From: Novosphingobium lindaniclasticum LE124 | GTDB lineage: Bacteria > Pseudomonadota > Alphaproteobacteria > Sphingomonadales > Sphingomonadaceae | Assembly (NCBI RefSeq): GCF_000445125.1 | Contig: NZ_ATHL01000153.1 | Coordinates: 62,001 to 126,000, forward strand | Length of the DNA stretch: 64,000 nucleotides | Direction of reading: 5' to 3' | In this document: positions 9,739 to 17,953 of the stretch, piece after piece | How the letters are laid out: every line of letters begins with the position of its first letter | Numbering within the stretch: the first letter of the stretch is position 1 | Notes under the pieces: generated by a model | What the model was told of the DNA's origin: nothing | Databases searched by the model: none | The model's input: the letters and a program-made list of their open reading frames with translations, nothing else | Program-made: the position numbers and the translations under genes

Positions 9739-10731
9739 ATGGAAGAGCCTCTCGATTGTCTCGTCATCGGCGCGGGCCCGGCAGGGCTGACCGCGGCCAT
9801 CTACCTTGCGCGGTTCCACTTGAGCATTCGGATCGTCGATGCTGGCAAGAGTCGGGCCGCCCTCATCCCGCGAACCCGCAACCATGCAGGCTATCCCGGC
9901 GGCATCGCCGGAACCGAGCTTCTCGCCCGCATGCGCGAGCAGGCCCGGGAGTTCGGCGCCGAAGTGATCGAGGATCTCGTCCAGACGCTGCAGCGGGAAG
10001 AGGAGGGCTTCGTGGCGCGCAGCCAGGATCGCGAATGGCGCGCGCGATCCGTCCTGCTGGCGACGGGGGTGGTCAACAACCGTCCGCGGATCGCGCCCGA
10101 AATCCACGATGCCGCGCTGGCAAGAGGACTGCTGCGCTATTGTCCGATCTGCGACGGCTATGAAGTGACCGACCGCCGGATAGCCGTGCTGGGCACGCAG
10201 ACGCGCGGTTTCAACGAAGCGCTGTTCCTGCGAATGTATACGGATGACGTGACTCTCCTGGCACCGGAGGGCGCGCACGATCTCAGCGAAGAGGAACGCC
10301 TGGCGCTGGACGAGGCGGGCATCGCCGTGAGGGACGGCCCCTGCTTACCCTTGCGGATGGACGGGGACAGGATCGTCACCTGCTGCTCGGGCGAGGATAT
10401 GGCCTTCGACGTCGTCTATCCGGCGCTCGGTTCGATCATCCGTTCGGAGCTTGCGATCATGCTCGGCGCCGAGGGAACGCCCGATGGCTGCCTGGTGGTG
10501 GACGACCACCAGAGGACATCCATTGCCGGACTCTATGCCGCCGGCGACGTTGCCAAAGGGCTCGACCAGATCAGCCATGCGATGGGAGAAGCCGGCGTCG
10601 CCGCGACCACGATCCGCAACGATCTGGCGCGGACGAGGCCGCTGCTGCGCGCATCCTCAAGCGGCGGGGGCGCGAGGTCTGCCGCTGCGAAATCTCCTGA
10701 AACGACCACGATCCCGGCGGGGTGCCCATGA
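9739..10731 (+). CDS. Thioredoxin-reductase-like FAD/NAD(P) oxidoreductase
   Basis: 330 residues from ATG 9739. The FAD-binding motif ([18 protein letters not shown]) is at the N-terminus, the second nucleotide-binding region begins at RRIAVLG, and the C-terminal [22 protein letters not shown] is the FAD-closing motif of the thioredoxin reductase family. The redox pair is present as YCPICDGYE (CPIC instead of the usual CATC), so it may be a reductase for a non-standard partner rather than canonical TrxB. Upstream in-frame starts (9664) add residues unlike the family. The end overlaps the next gene by ATGA. Confidence 0.8.
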   Translation: MEEPLDCLVIGAGPAGLTAAIYLARFHLSIRIVDAGKSRAALIPRTRNHAGYPGGIAGTELLARMREQAREFGAEVIEDLVQTLQREEEGFVARSQDREWRARSVLLATGVVNNRPRIAPEIHDAALARGLLRYCPICDGYEVTDRRIAVLGTQTRGFNEALFLRMYTDDVTLLAPEGAHDLSEEERLALDEAGIAVRDGPCLPLRMDGDRIVTCCSGEDMAFDVVYPALGSIIRSELAIMLGAEGTPDGCLVVDDHQRTSIAGLYAAGDVAKGLDQISHAMGEAGVAATTIRNDLARTRPLLRASSSGGGARSAAAKSPETTTIPAGCP

Positions 10732-11315
10732 ACGCTATCGCCTCCATTCTCGCACCGGTCGCGACCATGATCGCCGCCATGATGACGGCCGCCAACCTCG
10801 GCGCCCGCGTGACGGGATGGGGCTTCGTGGTTTTCACCGCCGGTTCGATCGCGTGGTCCGTGGTCGGCATAACGACGGGGCAGACGAACCTGCTCATCTC
10901 CAACGGCTTCCTGACGCTGGTGAACGTCGTGGGGATCTGGCGTTGGCTGGGCCGGCAGGCCAAGTATGAGGAAGGCGCCCGCTCCGCCAGTGCCGCCAGC
11001 AGCCGGGCCTCGGTGTCGACCCTGTTCACCGCCAGCGGCATTGCCGGCATGGCGGTCGATGACGAGGAGGGGGGGCAGGTCGGCCGCGCGGTAGAGGCGC
11101 TCATCGAGTGCAGGAATGGCGCGATCAGCTATCTCGTGATCTCTTCGGGCGGGCTGGCCGGAATCGACGAGGAATTGCGGGCCGTACCGCAGGACCGGTT
11201 GCGCTTCCAGCGCGATCGCATCCGGCTAAGCATGCCGGGTTCGGCCTTCCTCGCGCTGCCGGTACTCGGCGCGGGCGATTGGCCGGCCTCGGCCAATGCG
11301 ATCGAGTCCGCCTGA
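10728..11315 (+). CDS. Membrane protein with C-terminal PRC-barrel-like domain
   Basis: 195 residues, ATG overlapping the flavoprotein stop by 4 nt. The first 80 residues contain three short helices and end [22 protein letters not shown], as in small YgjV/SWEET-like inner-membrane proteins. The second half (about 105-190: [22 protein letters not shown], then [10 protein letters not shown]) reads as a PRC-barrel domain, a small beta module often seen in photosynthetic reaction-centre and RNA-processing proteins. The fusion suggests a membrane-tethered PRC barrel. Function unknown; coexpression with the reductase is likely. Confidence 0.65.
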   Translation: MNAIASILAPVATMIAAMMTAANLGARVTGWGFVVFTAGSIAWSVVGITTGQTNLLISNGFLTLVNVVGIWRWLGRQAKYEEGARSASAASSRASVSTLFTASGIAGMAVDDEEGGQVGRAVEALIECRNGAISYLVISSGGLAGIDEELRAVPQDRLRFQRDRIRLSMPGSAFLALPVLGAGDWPASANAIESA

Positions 11316-11359
11316 AGGTCCGGCTGGCAGTGGGGCCAAATCGGGGCTAGTCGCTATGG

Positions 11360-11470
11360 AGCATTGGAGCGGTTGCCGATCCGATTGCATCGGATCGACC
11401 ACTCTACTTTCTGGTTTGACGCATTTTCCGAGTCATCAGGTGATTCCACCTGATTAGGAAGTGCTCCAGC
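11360..11470. repeat. Alphaproteobacterial intergenic repeat with two hairpins
   Basis: The 168-nt gap before the next gene holds a composite palindromic element: GATCCGAT-TGC-ATCGGATC (11378-11396) and TCAGGTG-ATTC-CACCTGA (11436-11453), joined by a T-rich linker with GACGCATTTTCC and bounded by GGAGCATT and AGTGCTCC. Such paired hairpins with GCATTTTCC linkers are dispersed in many alphaproteobacterial genomes. A further palindrome CTCCAGC-GCTGGAG (11464-11477) overlaps the ribosome site of the following gene and could sequester it. Confidence 0.7.
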
Positions 11471-11483
11471 GCTGGAGACGAAT

Positions 11484-11984
11484 ATGGCCCTTATCGAACC
11501 TCGCACCGCCCTGGGTCTCGCTTCGGTGTTGTTGACGCTCGCCGCCGCGCCCGTTGCCTCATCGCCGTCGCTTGCGGATGGCGGGAAGGCACGGGAAAGG
11601 ACGCAGGCTACGACGCGCATCCTCGATGGGCGCAGCGCAAGCCGTATTCTGGCGAACAAGGGCCTCACTCTGCAATGGATCGACTGGGGGCGCCGGGGAA
11701 ACGCACGCGTCAGCCGCGAGGGCGGCCTGTGGAAGCTGCGGGGACGACAGGAACAGACGAACGGGCCGGGCCGCCTCGCGATGGACGGCACGATCGAGGA
11801 GATCGGCACCGACTATTTCGTCTTTCGCGGCCGGATCAGCATCACCGATACGCCGGATGCCGGGCGCAGCTGCTCGGTGGACAAGACCTGGCGTTTCGCG
11901 ATCACCCAGAACCGCAGCTATTATCGGCTACGGGAATTCGAATGGTGCGACGACCTGACGGATTACGTCGACCTTTACTTCTGA
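11484..11984 (+). CDS. Secreted hypothetical protein
   Basis: 166 residues with a signal peptide (about 1-31, ASSPSLADG). The mature part contains SASRILANKGLTLQWIDW, a beta-rich middle and FEWCDDLTDYVDLYF at the C-terminus. Two Cys (SCSVDKTW and EWCDDL) may form a disulphide. It looks like a small periplasmic beta-sandwich; no family function known to me. GGAGACGA lies just upstream and is part of a palindrome. The 3' end overlaps by 10 nt the convergent small membrane gene. Confidence 0.65.
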   Translation: MALIEPRTALGLASVLLTLAAAPVASSPSLADGGKARERTQATTRILDGRSASRILANKGLTLQWIDWGRRGNARVSREGGLWKLRGRQEQTNGPGRLAMDGTIEEIGTDYFVFRGRISITDTPDAGRSCSVDKTWRFAITQNRSYYRLREFEWCDDLTDYVDLYF

Positions 11985-12232
11985 TCGGTCGCGTCTGGCC
12001 GCGAACGCGCGTACTCAGCCGTTTCGGCAGGACCTTCCTGCTGCCCGGCACCGGGATCGACCTGCCCCGGACCGGGCCGGTCCCAGACGCCGATCGAAAG
12101 CCAGAGGATGCCGATCGCGACGGCAAACACGCCGAAGATCGCGCAGAGGATGTACGGCAGGATTTTCGGTGCACCCGCTACATGCCGGGTTCCCAGGCCC
12201 TGGTAGGATTCGTTGGATTCGGTCTGCTGCAT
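11975..12232 (-). CDS. Small single-pass membrane protein
   Basis: 85 residues behind GGAAG on the minus strand. A polar N-terminus is followed by one transmembrane helix (about 24-47: ILPYILCAIFGVFAVAIGIL) and a Pro/Gly-rich, acidic tail. No family recognised. It reads toward, and overlaps the end of, the secreted hypothetical gene. Confidence 0.6.
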   Translation of the reverse strand: MQQTESNESYQGLGTRHVAGAPKILPYILCAIFGVFAVAIGILWLSIGVWDRPGPGQVDPGAGQQEGPAETAEYARSRPDATDQK

Positions 12233-12249
12233 GATACATCTTCCACGGC

Positions 12250-12353
12250 GGAGGCTGTCCTATGGTGATCCAACGCAGCCTCCGGCCTGCCGGTTTCATT
12301 TATCATCTCCGCCGGGGAAATTCCGCGTCCGCAGGGAACACCGCCATGTTCCC
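12250..12353. promoter_or_regulatory. Two inverted repeats in a divergent promoter region
   Basis: Between the divergent small membrane gene and the DUF488 gene lie GGAGGCTG...CAGCCTCC (12250-12257 and 12276-12283) and GGGAACA-N6-TGTTCCC (12334-12353). The second, compact one has the size and symmetry of a dimeric repressor site. No EcfG promoter fits here because no GTT lies 16-18 nt from GGAAC on either strand. Confidence 0.4.
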
Positions 12354-12409
12354 ACCCTTGTTCTTCCGTGAAAGGAGACGGCGTCATTCCAGAAGACGAG
12401 ATTTCGGGC

Positions 12410-13078
12410 ATGGCCCAGGGAAGCGTCCCGCCGGTGTTCACCATCGGGCATTCTACGCGGTCGATCCCCGCTTTCGTGGAGCTGCTTCGCGCGGGCGGCG
12501 TGGAACAGGTAGTCGATATCCGCAAGGTGCCACGTTCACGCGCGAATCCGCAATATAACGGCGATGTCATGTCAAGCGAGCTGGCGCCGTTCCAGATCGC
12601 CTATCGCCGCACCGAAGCGCTCGGCGGCCTGCGCAGGAAATCGCCCGTTCCGCCCGAGACGAACGGCCTTTGGCGCAACCAGAGCTTTCACAATTATGCC
12701 GATTATGCGCTGTCCGAACCGTTCCGGCTGGGCCTGTCGGAACTGCTCGACATGGCCGCCGATCGCCGCACCGCGATCATGTGCGCAGAGGCGGTCTGGT
12801 GGCGTTGCCATCGCCGGATCGTGGCCGACTACCTCATACGCGCAGGCCGGCGCGTGTTCCACCTCATGGGCGAGAAACAGATCGTGGAAGCGGCGCTCAC
12901 CCCCGGCGGGCAGCCTTGCGCCGATGGCCTGCACTATCCGGCCGAGGGCGCAGCGAAGGACCAGGCCGACAAGCCGGCGCCGTCCGCAGCCATTCCGCTC
13001 TGCAAGCACGAGCGGGAGGCGGCCGGGGAAAACGCTCGCCATGCGCGGGCAAGGCGCGGCGACACCCCGCCAGGCTGA
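12410..13078 (+). CDS. DUF488 family protein
   Basis: 222 residues. VFTIGHSTRSIPAFVELLR, VVDIRKVPRSRANPQYN, and the CAEAVWWRCHRRIVADYL block with paired Cys are diagnostic of DUF488. The family is cytoplasmic and of uncertain function; conserved Cys and Arg residues suggest a small enzyme. ATG 12410 fits the family start; GTG 12368 would add 14 atypical residues. The C-terminal 45 residues are basic and Ala-rich, longer than usual. Confidence 0.75.
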   Translation: MAQGSVPPVFTIGHSTRSIPAFVELLRAGGVEQVVDIRKVPRSRANPQYNGDVMSSELAPFQIAYRRTEALGGLRRKSPVPPETNGLWRNQSFHNYADYALSEPFRLGLSELLDMAADRRTAIMCAEAVWWRCHRRIVADYLIRAGRRVFHLMGEKQIVEAALTPGGQPCADGLHYPAEGAAKDQADKPAPSAAIPLCKHEREAAGENARHARARRGDTPPG

Positions 13079-13153
13079 GTTTCGGAACCTGCCATCGGTC
13101 CGGCGGCGTTCCGGGGCCGGGTCGAGATCATCCGTCCTGTCCTCCCCGCCCTG

Positions 13154-13357
13154 TTACTTCGGAGAATCCGCGTTCAGCCCCTTGCGCTGCTCGGTTCCGC
13201 CCCGCCCGTCCACCGGCGCGGTCTGGATGTGCCAGATATTGTAGCCGATGAAGATCGCGGCGATGATCGCGAGAACGAGTACCACCACGAAAATGCCGGC
13301 TTTACCCTTGCGGCGGGTGCTGGGTTGGTCGGCATTCTTGTTCCTCTTGTCGATCAT
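13154..13357 (-). CDS. Small membrane protein (67 aa)
   Basis: ATG at 13357 follows AGGAGAA by 7 nt. A Lys/Arg-rich N-terminus (MIDKRNKNADQPSTRRKGK) leads into one helix (AGIFVVVLVLAIIAAIFIGY) and a short polar tail. Topology would be N-in single-pass. No family function known. Confidence 0.65.
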   Translation of the reverse strand: MIDKRNKNADQPSTRRKGKAGIFVVVLVLAIIAAIFIGYNIWHIQTAPVDGRGGTEQRKGLNADSPK

Positions 13358-13674
13358 CGAAATTCTCCTGGTATGCGGTATCGCTGAAAAGTTCTGGCAG
13401 CGCTCGCCCTGGAGAAAGAAGCGGCGCCGCTCGCGCAGGTTCCATCCCGTTTTCTCGGCGTCGATACTCTTGGGATTTATTATCCTGCGCTGTTTTTTGT
13501 CTCGCAGATCTACCTGCGTCCGAAAAATCGGCAGTTCCGCTTCGGTCTGGCCCAAGCGACCGTCATACACGCCCAGCCGAAGTAAAAACCCGGTTCGGCC
13601 TAACGCAGGTGAATGTCCGAAGTGTGCCGGAATGGAACTCTGTTCATTCGCCGTAAACGATTCGGGAAGATCTC
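13358..13674. other. Divergent intergenic region, nothing resolved
   Basis: 317 bases with lower G+C than the surroundings, between the small membrane gene and the Crp/Fnr regulator. No gene, strong hairpin or Fnr box (TTGAT-N4-ATCAA) is visible. It should hold promoters for both neighbours. Confidence 0.4.
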
Positions 13675-14436
13675 ATGCAGTTCGCACAACAGCAGTCGGT
13701 CCTTCCTCAAGAGCGTCAGCAAGGCCGCCGACAGGACAATTTTCTTCTGGAGTTTGCAGGCCTGCAGAGGCTGCGGACTTATCGGCCGCGTCAGATGGTC
13801 CTCAATCAGGGCGATTGCACGGCCCATATCCTCATCATCGTCAACGGCTGGGCGGAACAGACCATCCAGCTTGCGGACGGGCGGCGGCAGATCGTCGCGT
13901 TCGGATTGCCGGGCGACCTTTGCTGCAGCGATCTCAGCTCCCGCTCCCGGGTGGAGCAGTCGATCATGGCGCTCACCAGCCTGACGGTCGCGATCGTCGG
14001 CAAGCTGGAGTTCCGCACTTTGCTGACCGGCAATGCGCGGCTGTCCCGCAGCTTCTGGCGCAACCAGATGCTCTCACTGTCGATCCAGCGCCGATGGACC
14101 GCCATCCTGGGTCAAATGGACGCACGGGAGCGCGTCGCGCATCTCCTGTGCGAGCTCTATCTGCGGCAGGAGAAGATCGGCGCGGCGGTTCAGGGCGCCT
14201 GTTCGTGTCCCCTGACCCAGACCCAGGTGGCGGAAGCCTGCGGATTGACGCAGGTCCATACCAACCGGGTGATCCAGGACTTGCGCCGCCGGGGTCTCAT
14301 CGAACTGAGAACCAAGCGCCTCGTGATTCCCTCTTTGAAGGAGATGATGGCGGTGGCCCAGTTCGACGGATCCTATCTCGATCTGGGGGATCCGGAGCCT
14401 ACCCTCGCGGAGACCCGTGCAAGTCAGCCCGCCTGA
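13675..14436 (+). CDS. Crp/Fnr family transcription regulator
   Basis: 253 residues. The N-terminal cNMP-type beta barrel spans about 25-140 (YRPRQMVLNQGD, then GLPGDLCCSDL), followed by the dimer helix and a winged HTH (about 165-230: CPLTQTQVAEACGLTQVHTNRVIQDL, with recognition helix VHTNRVIQ). No Fnr-type N-terminal Cys cluster is present, so a redox [4Fe-4S] sensor is unlikely, and the ligand is unknown. GGAAG lies 6 nt upstream. The gene sits 165 nt before the phytochrome on the same strand; control of, or by, that light sensor is possible but not shown. Confidence 0.8.
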   Translation: MQFAQQQSVLPQERQQGRRQDNFLLEFAGLQRLRTYRPRQMVLNQGDCTAHILIIVNGWAEQTIQLADGRRQIVAFGLPGDLCCSDLSSRSRVEQSIMALTSLTVAIVGKLEFRTLLTGNARLSRSFWRNQMLSLSIQRRWTAILGQMDARERVAHLLCELYLRQEKIGAAVQGACSCPLTQTQVAEACGLTQVHTNRVIQDLRRRGLIELRTKRLVIPSLKEMMAVAQFDGSYLDLGDPEPTLAETRASQPA

Positions 14437-14549
14437 CCGCAGCCGGATCCGCCGCTTCCCGCCCCGTCGGGAGGCGAATGCCACACATTCGTGCGGGCTT
14501 AGAAACCTGCGCCGCTCTCGTTCGTTTAATGTCGAATTGTAGCGCCGCC

Positions 14550-14566
14550 GGGGGCATAACGCCCCC
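14550..14566 (+). terminator. GC hairpin between Crp/Fnr and phytochrome genes
   Basis: GGGGGC-ATAAC-GCCCCC, six perfect G:C pairs, 36 nt before the phytochrome start. No T-run follows, so it may be a weak terminator or a 5' leader structure. Confidence 0.35.
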
Positions 14567-14601
14567 GCAATCCGGCAGATGGACGAAGATCAAGAGGCGG
14601 C

Positions 14602-17190
14602 GTGACGAATACTGGTATGACGGTCGATCTGACCAACTGCGATCGCGAACCCATCCATCTGCTCGGGGCCATCCAGCCCGTGGGCTTTCTGATAGCGCTG
14701 AGCACCGACTGGGTGATTTCGCGCGTCTCGGCGAATATCGCAGAGCTGCTGGGCGCGGAGCCGGAGGCGATGGTCGGCCAGCCTTTCGCTGAATTCATTT
14801 CCCCCTCGCTGATCCATGATCTGCGCAACCGCATGGCCTATCTCGTTTCGCCGGACTCGGTGGAGCGCATGTTCGGCGTGCAACTGGCGGAAGGCGGCCG
14901 GTACTACGATGTCGCGCTCCATCTTTCCGAGGGGCAGATCATCCTGGAGTTCGAGCCCGGTTCCCAGACCAGCGGGGATACCACCGGCATGGTCCGTGCG
15001 ATGATGGCGCGGCTGGACACGCGGCCCGATCTCGCCTCGTTCTACCGCGAAGGCGCGCGGCAGGTCCGCGCCCTGCTGGGGTACGACCGCGTCATGGTCT
15101 ACAAGTTCGCGCCCGACGGTGCCGGCGAAGTGGTGGCGGAAGCGTGCAAGGCCGGGATCGGGTCGTTCAAGGGCCTGCACTATCCCGCCAGCGACATTCC
15201 CCGCCAGGCGCGAGAACTCTACAAGCGCAACCTGCTGCGCGTCATTCACGACGTGGAAGCCGTTCCCATCGCCATCGTCCCGCAGCGAGATGCCATGGGC
15301 CGGTCGCTCGACCTCTCGCTTTCCGTGCTGAGATCGGTCTCGCCGATCCACCTCGAGTATCTGAAGAACATGGGGGTGAGGGCCTCGCTCTCGATCTCCA
15401 TCGTCGTGGACGGCGAGCTATGGGGTCTCTTCGCCTGCCACCATTACTCCCCAATCTCGCCGACGTTCGAGCGCCGCTCCGTCAGCGACCTTTTCGCGCA
15501 GATGTTCTCCCTGCGCCTGGAAAGCCGCGAGCGGCGGGAAATGGCCGAGTACGAGCGGCGTGCGCGCGACATCTCCGACCAGTTGCTGAGCGCCGTGGCG
15601 TCGGACGAGACGCTGCTCAAGGATCCGGACTGGCTGGCCGACATCCTGATGAGCGCGATCCCCGCCGACGGGGTGGGCGTGTGGATCAACGGCAATTACG
15701 CCTTCTCGGGAACGACCCCGCCCAGCGAGGACTTCCGCGCCATCGTCCGCGCCTTGAACGCTACGGCCGCGGGCAAGGTGTTCACGACGGACAATATCGG
15801 TTCCCTCGTAAAGGGCGCGGAGAGCTTCGCCAAGGAAGCGTCCGGCTTGCTGGCCATTCCGATTTCGCGCTCGCCCCGCGATTATGTCGTGCTGTTCCGC
15901 TCGGAAATGCGGCAATCGGTGCGCTGGGCCGGGGATCCGCACAAGCCGGTCGAGTATGGCCCCAACGGTCCGCGCCTGACGCCGCGTGAAAGTTTCGCGG
16001 AATGGAACGAGCAGGTCGAAGGCCGTTCCCGCCCGTTCCTCCAGCCGGAATTGCGGGTGGCGGAGACGCTGCGGGCGACACTGATCGAGGTCGTGCTGCG
16101 CCTGGCCGACGAAGCGGCGGCGCAGCGCCAGCAGGCGAACGCCCGTCAGGAACTGCTGATTGCCGAACTCAACCACCGGGTTCGCAACATCCTCGGCGTG
16201 ATCCGGGGCCTGGTGCGGCAATCGCAGCCGGACGAGGAAGCGGTGCGCGAATTCGTGGAAGTGGTGGATGGTCGCATCCATTCGCTGGCCCGCGCGCATA
16301 ACCAGATCACCGACGACCATTGGGGACCGGCGCCGCTACAGGCGCTGATCGACGCGGAATCGGCCGCTTTCGCGGCGCACAAGGAAAGTTCGATCCACTA
16401 CGAAGGGCCGCCGATCCTGCTCAATCCGCAGGCCTATTCTTCGATGGCGCTGGTGGTTCACGAACTCGTCACCAACTCGACGAAGTACGGCAGCCTGTCC
16501 GGCGACGGTATCGTCGAAATCGCATGGAAGCGCGCCGACAACGACGATCTTGTCCTGACCTGGACCGAAAGCGGCGGACCGCCGGTCAAGCAGCCGACAC
16601 GCAAAGGCTTCGGAACGACCATCATCAAGCGATCGGTGCCTTACGACCTCGGCGGCTCGGCCGATATCGAGTACGATCCGGCCGGCGTGCGCGCCACGTT
16701 CCGCATTCCGGCGCGTCACCTTTCCGAACAGCGCAGCTTCAAGGGCACCAGCATCACCCTGCCGACCCCGCGCCGGATCTCGCACGGGCCGGCGGTGTCG
16801 AAGGCACCGATCAGGCATGATCTGCTGGCGGGCATGTCGGTGCTGATCGTCGAGGACAGCCTCATCATCGCGCTCGACGCCGAAGACATTCTGGGCCGGT
16901 TCGGAGCGGAGATCGAGACGGCGTCGAGCGCGGAAGGCGCGCATGGCACCCTGGACGCGCGCATGCCGGATCTCGCGATCCTCGATATCAACCTGGGCGA
17001 CCAGACCAGCTTCGGCGTGGCCGATCGCCTGGCGGACGCGGGCGTTCCGTTCTTCTTCGCGACGGGATACGGCGAACAGGCCCAGCTTCCCGACCAGCAC
17101 CGCTCCCGTATCGTCGTCCAGAAGCCTTACACCTCGCACAACCTTGCCCGCGCGGTAGAGGATCTCCTGGGATTGGCGCCCCCCGCCTAG
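14602..17190 (+). CDS. Bacteriophytochrome, HWE histidine kinase with C-terminal receiver
   Basis: 862 residues, GTG start behind AAGAGG. Domains in order: PAS (about 5-115) with the biliverdin-binding Cys13 in TNCDREPIH; GAF (about 140-305) with the chromophore-pocket motif YPASDIPRQARELY; PHY (about 320-500); HWE-type dimerisation/kinase (about 515-730) with phospho-acceptor His525 in ELNHRVRN, N-box VHELVTNSTKYGSLS and WTE motif; receiver (about 740-862) with phospho-acceptor Asp795 in LAILDINLGD. It is a red/far-red light-sensing cytoplasmic kinase. No heme oxygenase or separate response regulator gene is adjacent, so biliverdin must be made elsewhere. The stop shares CTAG with the convergent RNase H-like gene. 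Confidence 0.93.
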   Translation: MTNTGMTVDLTNCDREPIHLLGAIQPVGFLIALSTDWVISRVSANIAELLGAEPEAMVGQPFAEFISPSLIHDLRNRMAYLVSPDSVERMFGVQLAEGGRYYDVALHLSEGQIILEFEPGSQTSGDTTGMVRAMMARLDTRPDLASFYREGARQVRALLGYDRVMVYKFAPDGAGEVVAEACKAGIGSFKGLHYPASDIPRQARELYKRNLLRVIHDVEAVPIAIVPQRDAMGRSLDLSLSVLRSVSPIHLEYLKNMGVRASLSISIVVDGELWGLFACHHYSPISPTFERRSVSDLFAQMFSLRLESRERREMAEYERRARDISDQLLSAVASDETLLKDPDWLADILMSAIPADGVGVWINGNYAFSGTTPPSEDFRAIVRALNATAAGKVFTTDNIGSLVKGAESFAKEASGLLAIPISRSPRDYVVLFRSEMRQSVRWAGDPHKPVEYGPNGPRLTPRESFAEWNEQVEGRSRPFLQPELRVAETLRATLIEVVLRLADEAAAQRQQANARQELLIAELNHRVRNILGVIRGLVRQSQPDEEAVREFVEVVDGRIHSLARAHNQITDDHWGPAPLQALIDAESAAFAAHKESSIHYEGPPILLNPQAYSSMALVVHELVTNSTKYGSLSGDGIVEIAWKRADNDDLVLTWTESGGPPVKQPTRKGFGTTIIKRSVPYDLGGSADIEYDPAGVRATFRIPARHLSEQRSFKGTSITLPTPRRISHGPAVSKAPIRHDLLAGMSVLIVEDSLIIALDAEDILGRFGAEIETASSAEGAHGTLDARMPDLAILDINLGDQTSFGVADRLADAGVPFFFATGYGEQAQLPDQHRSRIVVQKPYTSHNLARAVEDLLGLAPPA

Positions 17191-17570
17191 CGCGGATGGC
17201 GCCGGGCCAGGGCGATCCCGGCGAGGTTCTGCTCCCGCTTTATCCAGCGGATGCGCCCCGGCGGCGCATCCCGGCACAGGTCCAGGAATGCCGCTTCATG
17301 CCGGTCGAGCGCGCTTCCCCGCTTCAGCGCCGCGTTCGCCTGGCGCACGACGGGCAGGGCATCGCCGATGAGTTCGATGTCCCGGAATCCGAGCGAGGTT
17401 GCCAGGTCGAGCGCTTTGACCAGCGCCGTCCACTCGGCGTCGTGGTTGGTGCCGTGGCCGAGGTCCGCGAAGACGTGCGCTTCGCCGCGTATCACGGCGG
17501 CGGCTTCGATCGCGCCGGGGTTGGGGCGGCATCCGCCGTCGAAGAACACTTTGATCCGGGGTCGCGACAT
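17187..17570 (-). CDS. RNase H-like domain protein
   Basis: 127 residues. KVFFDGGCRPNPG is the first RNase HI strand with its catalytic Asp, HDAEWTALVKAL carries the Glu, and IELIGDALPVV the second Asp. The fourth acidic position seems replaced in KREQNLAG, which ends in Asn rather than the usual HNxxAD. It is of the RVT_3/RNase H-like class, which cleaves RNA in hybrids or only binds nucleic acid. ATG 17570 fits the family; ATG 17606 is in frame but has no better ribosome site. Confidence 0.75.
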   Translation of the reverse strand: MSRPRIKVFFDGGCRPNPGAIEAAAVIRGEAHVFADLGHGTNHDAEWTALVKALDLATSLGFRDIELIGDALPVVRQANAALKRGSALDRHEAAFLDLCRDAPPGRIRWIKREQNLAGIALARRHPR

Positions 17571-17699
17571 GGCGCGCTTGTGGTCCAGATTCGCGCGGGA
17601 CGCCATAGAGCGTTTGGCCACCGGGTGCGGCACGATGTCCCGGGCACGGCGCGTGACGCCGGAGCCCCGGCGGGTTAGGGCCGGCCTTGGAGATGACCT

Positions 17700-17876
17700 A
17701 TGTTCGCGATCGGCTGCCTTGCCCTGATTGTTCTTCCCCTCGCCGGGCTTGCGCTTGGCGGCTTTCTGGCAGGGCCGGAGGGCGCGAAATGGGGCGCGAT
17801 CGCGGGCTTCGCGATCGCGCTGGCCCTCAGCGGAGTGACGACTTACGCTCTGGTCGCGGCGGCACGGCGGCGGTAG
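17700..17876 (+). CDS. Small two-helix membrane protein (58 aa)
   Basis: ATG at 17700 follows TTGGAG by about 9 nt. Codons 1-58 encode MFAIGCLALIVLPLAGLALG, a GPEGAK turn, a second Ala/Gly-rich helix and an RRR C-terminus, a typical helical hairpin. Codon use matches the neighbours. Function unknown. It converges with the MFS transporter gene; the transporter's ancestral stop codon (17878-17880) lies only 2 nt away. Confidence 0.55.
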   Translation: MFAIGCLALIVLPLAGLALGGFLAGPEGAKWGAIAGFAIALALSGVTTYALVAAARRR

Positions 17877-17889
17877 CCTATTTGTCCTC

Positions 17890-17953
17890 CAGGCGCGGCA
17901 GGAAAGCGGTCAGCAGGCCGACAGGCGCGGCAGGAAAGCGGTCAGCAGGCCGA
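17890..17953. repeat. Perfect 32-bp tandem duplication in the MFS gene 3' end
   Basis: Bases 17890-17921 and 17922-17953 are identical 32-mers, head to tail. Because 32 is not a multiple of three, the second copy shifts the reading frame of the minus-strand transporter gene. With one copy the protein would end LLTAFLPRLEDK at TAG 17878-17880; with two copies it ends LPRLSAC at TGA 17910-17912. The perfect identity suggests a recent slippage or recombination event, or an assembly artefact. Confidence 0.9.

Noticed and set aside
12335-12362. EcfG promoter for DUF488 from GGAAC at 12335.
   Set aside because: The nearest GTT is 20 nt away, outside the 16-18 nt range.
13434-13448. EcfG promoter on the minus strand before the small membrane gene.
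   Set aside because: GGAAC is present but no GTT follows at a suitable distance.
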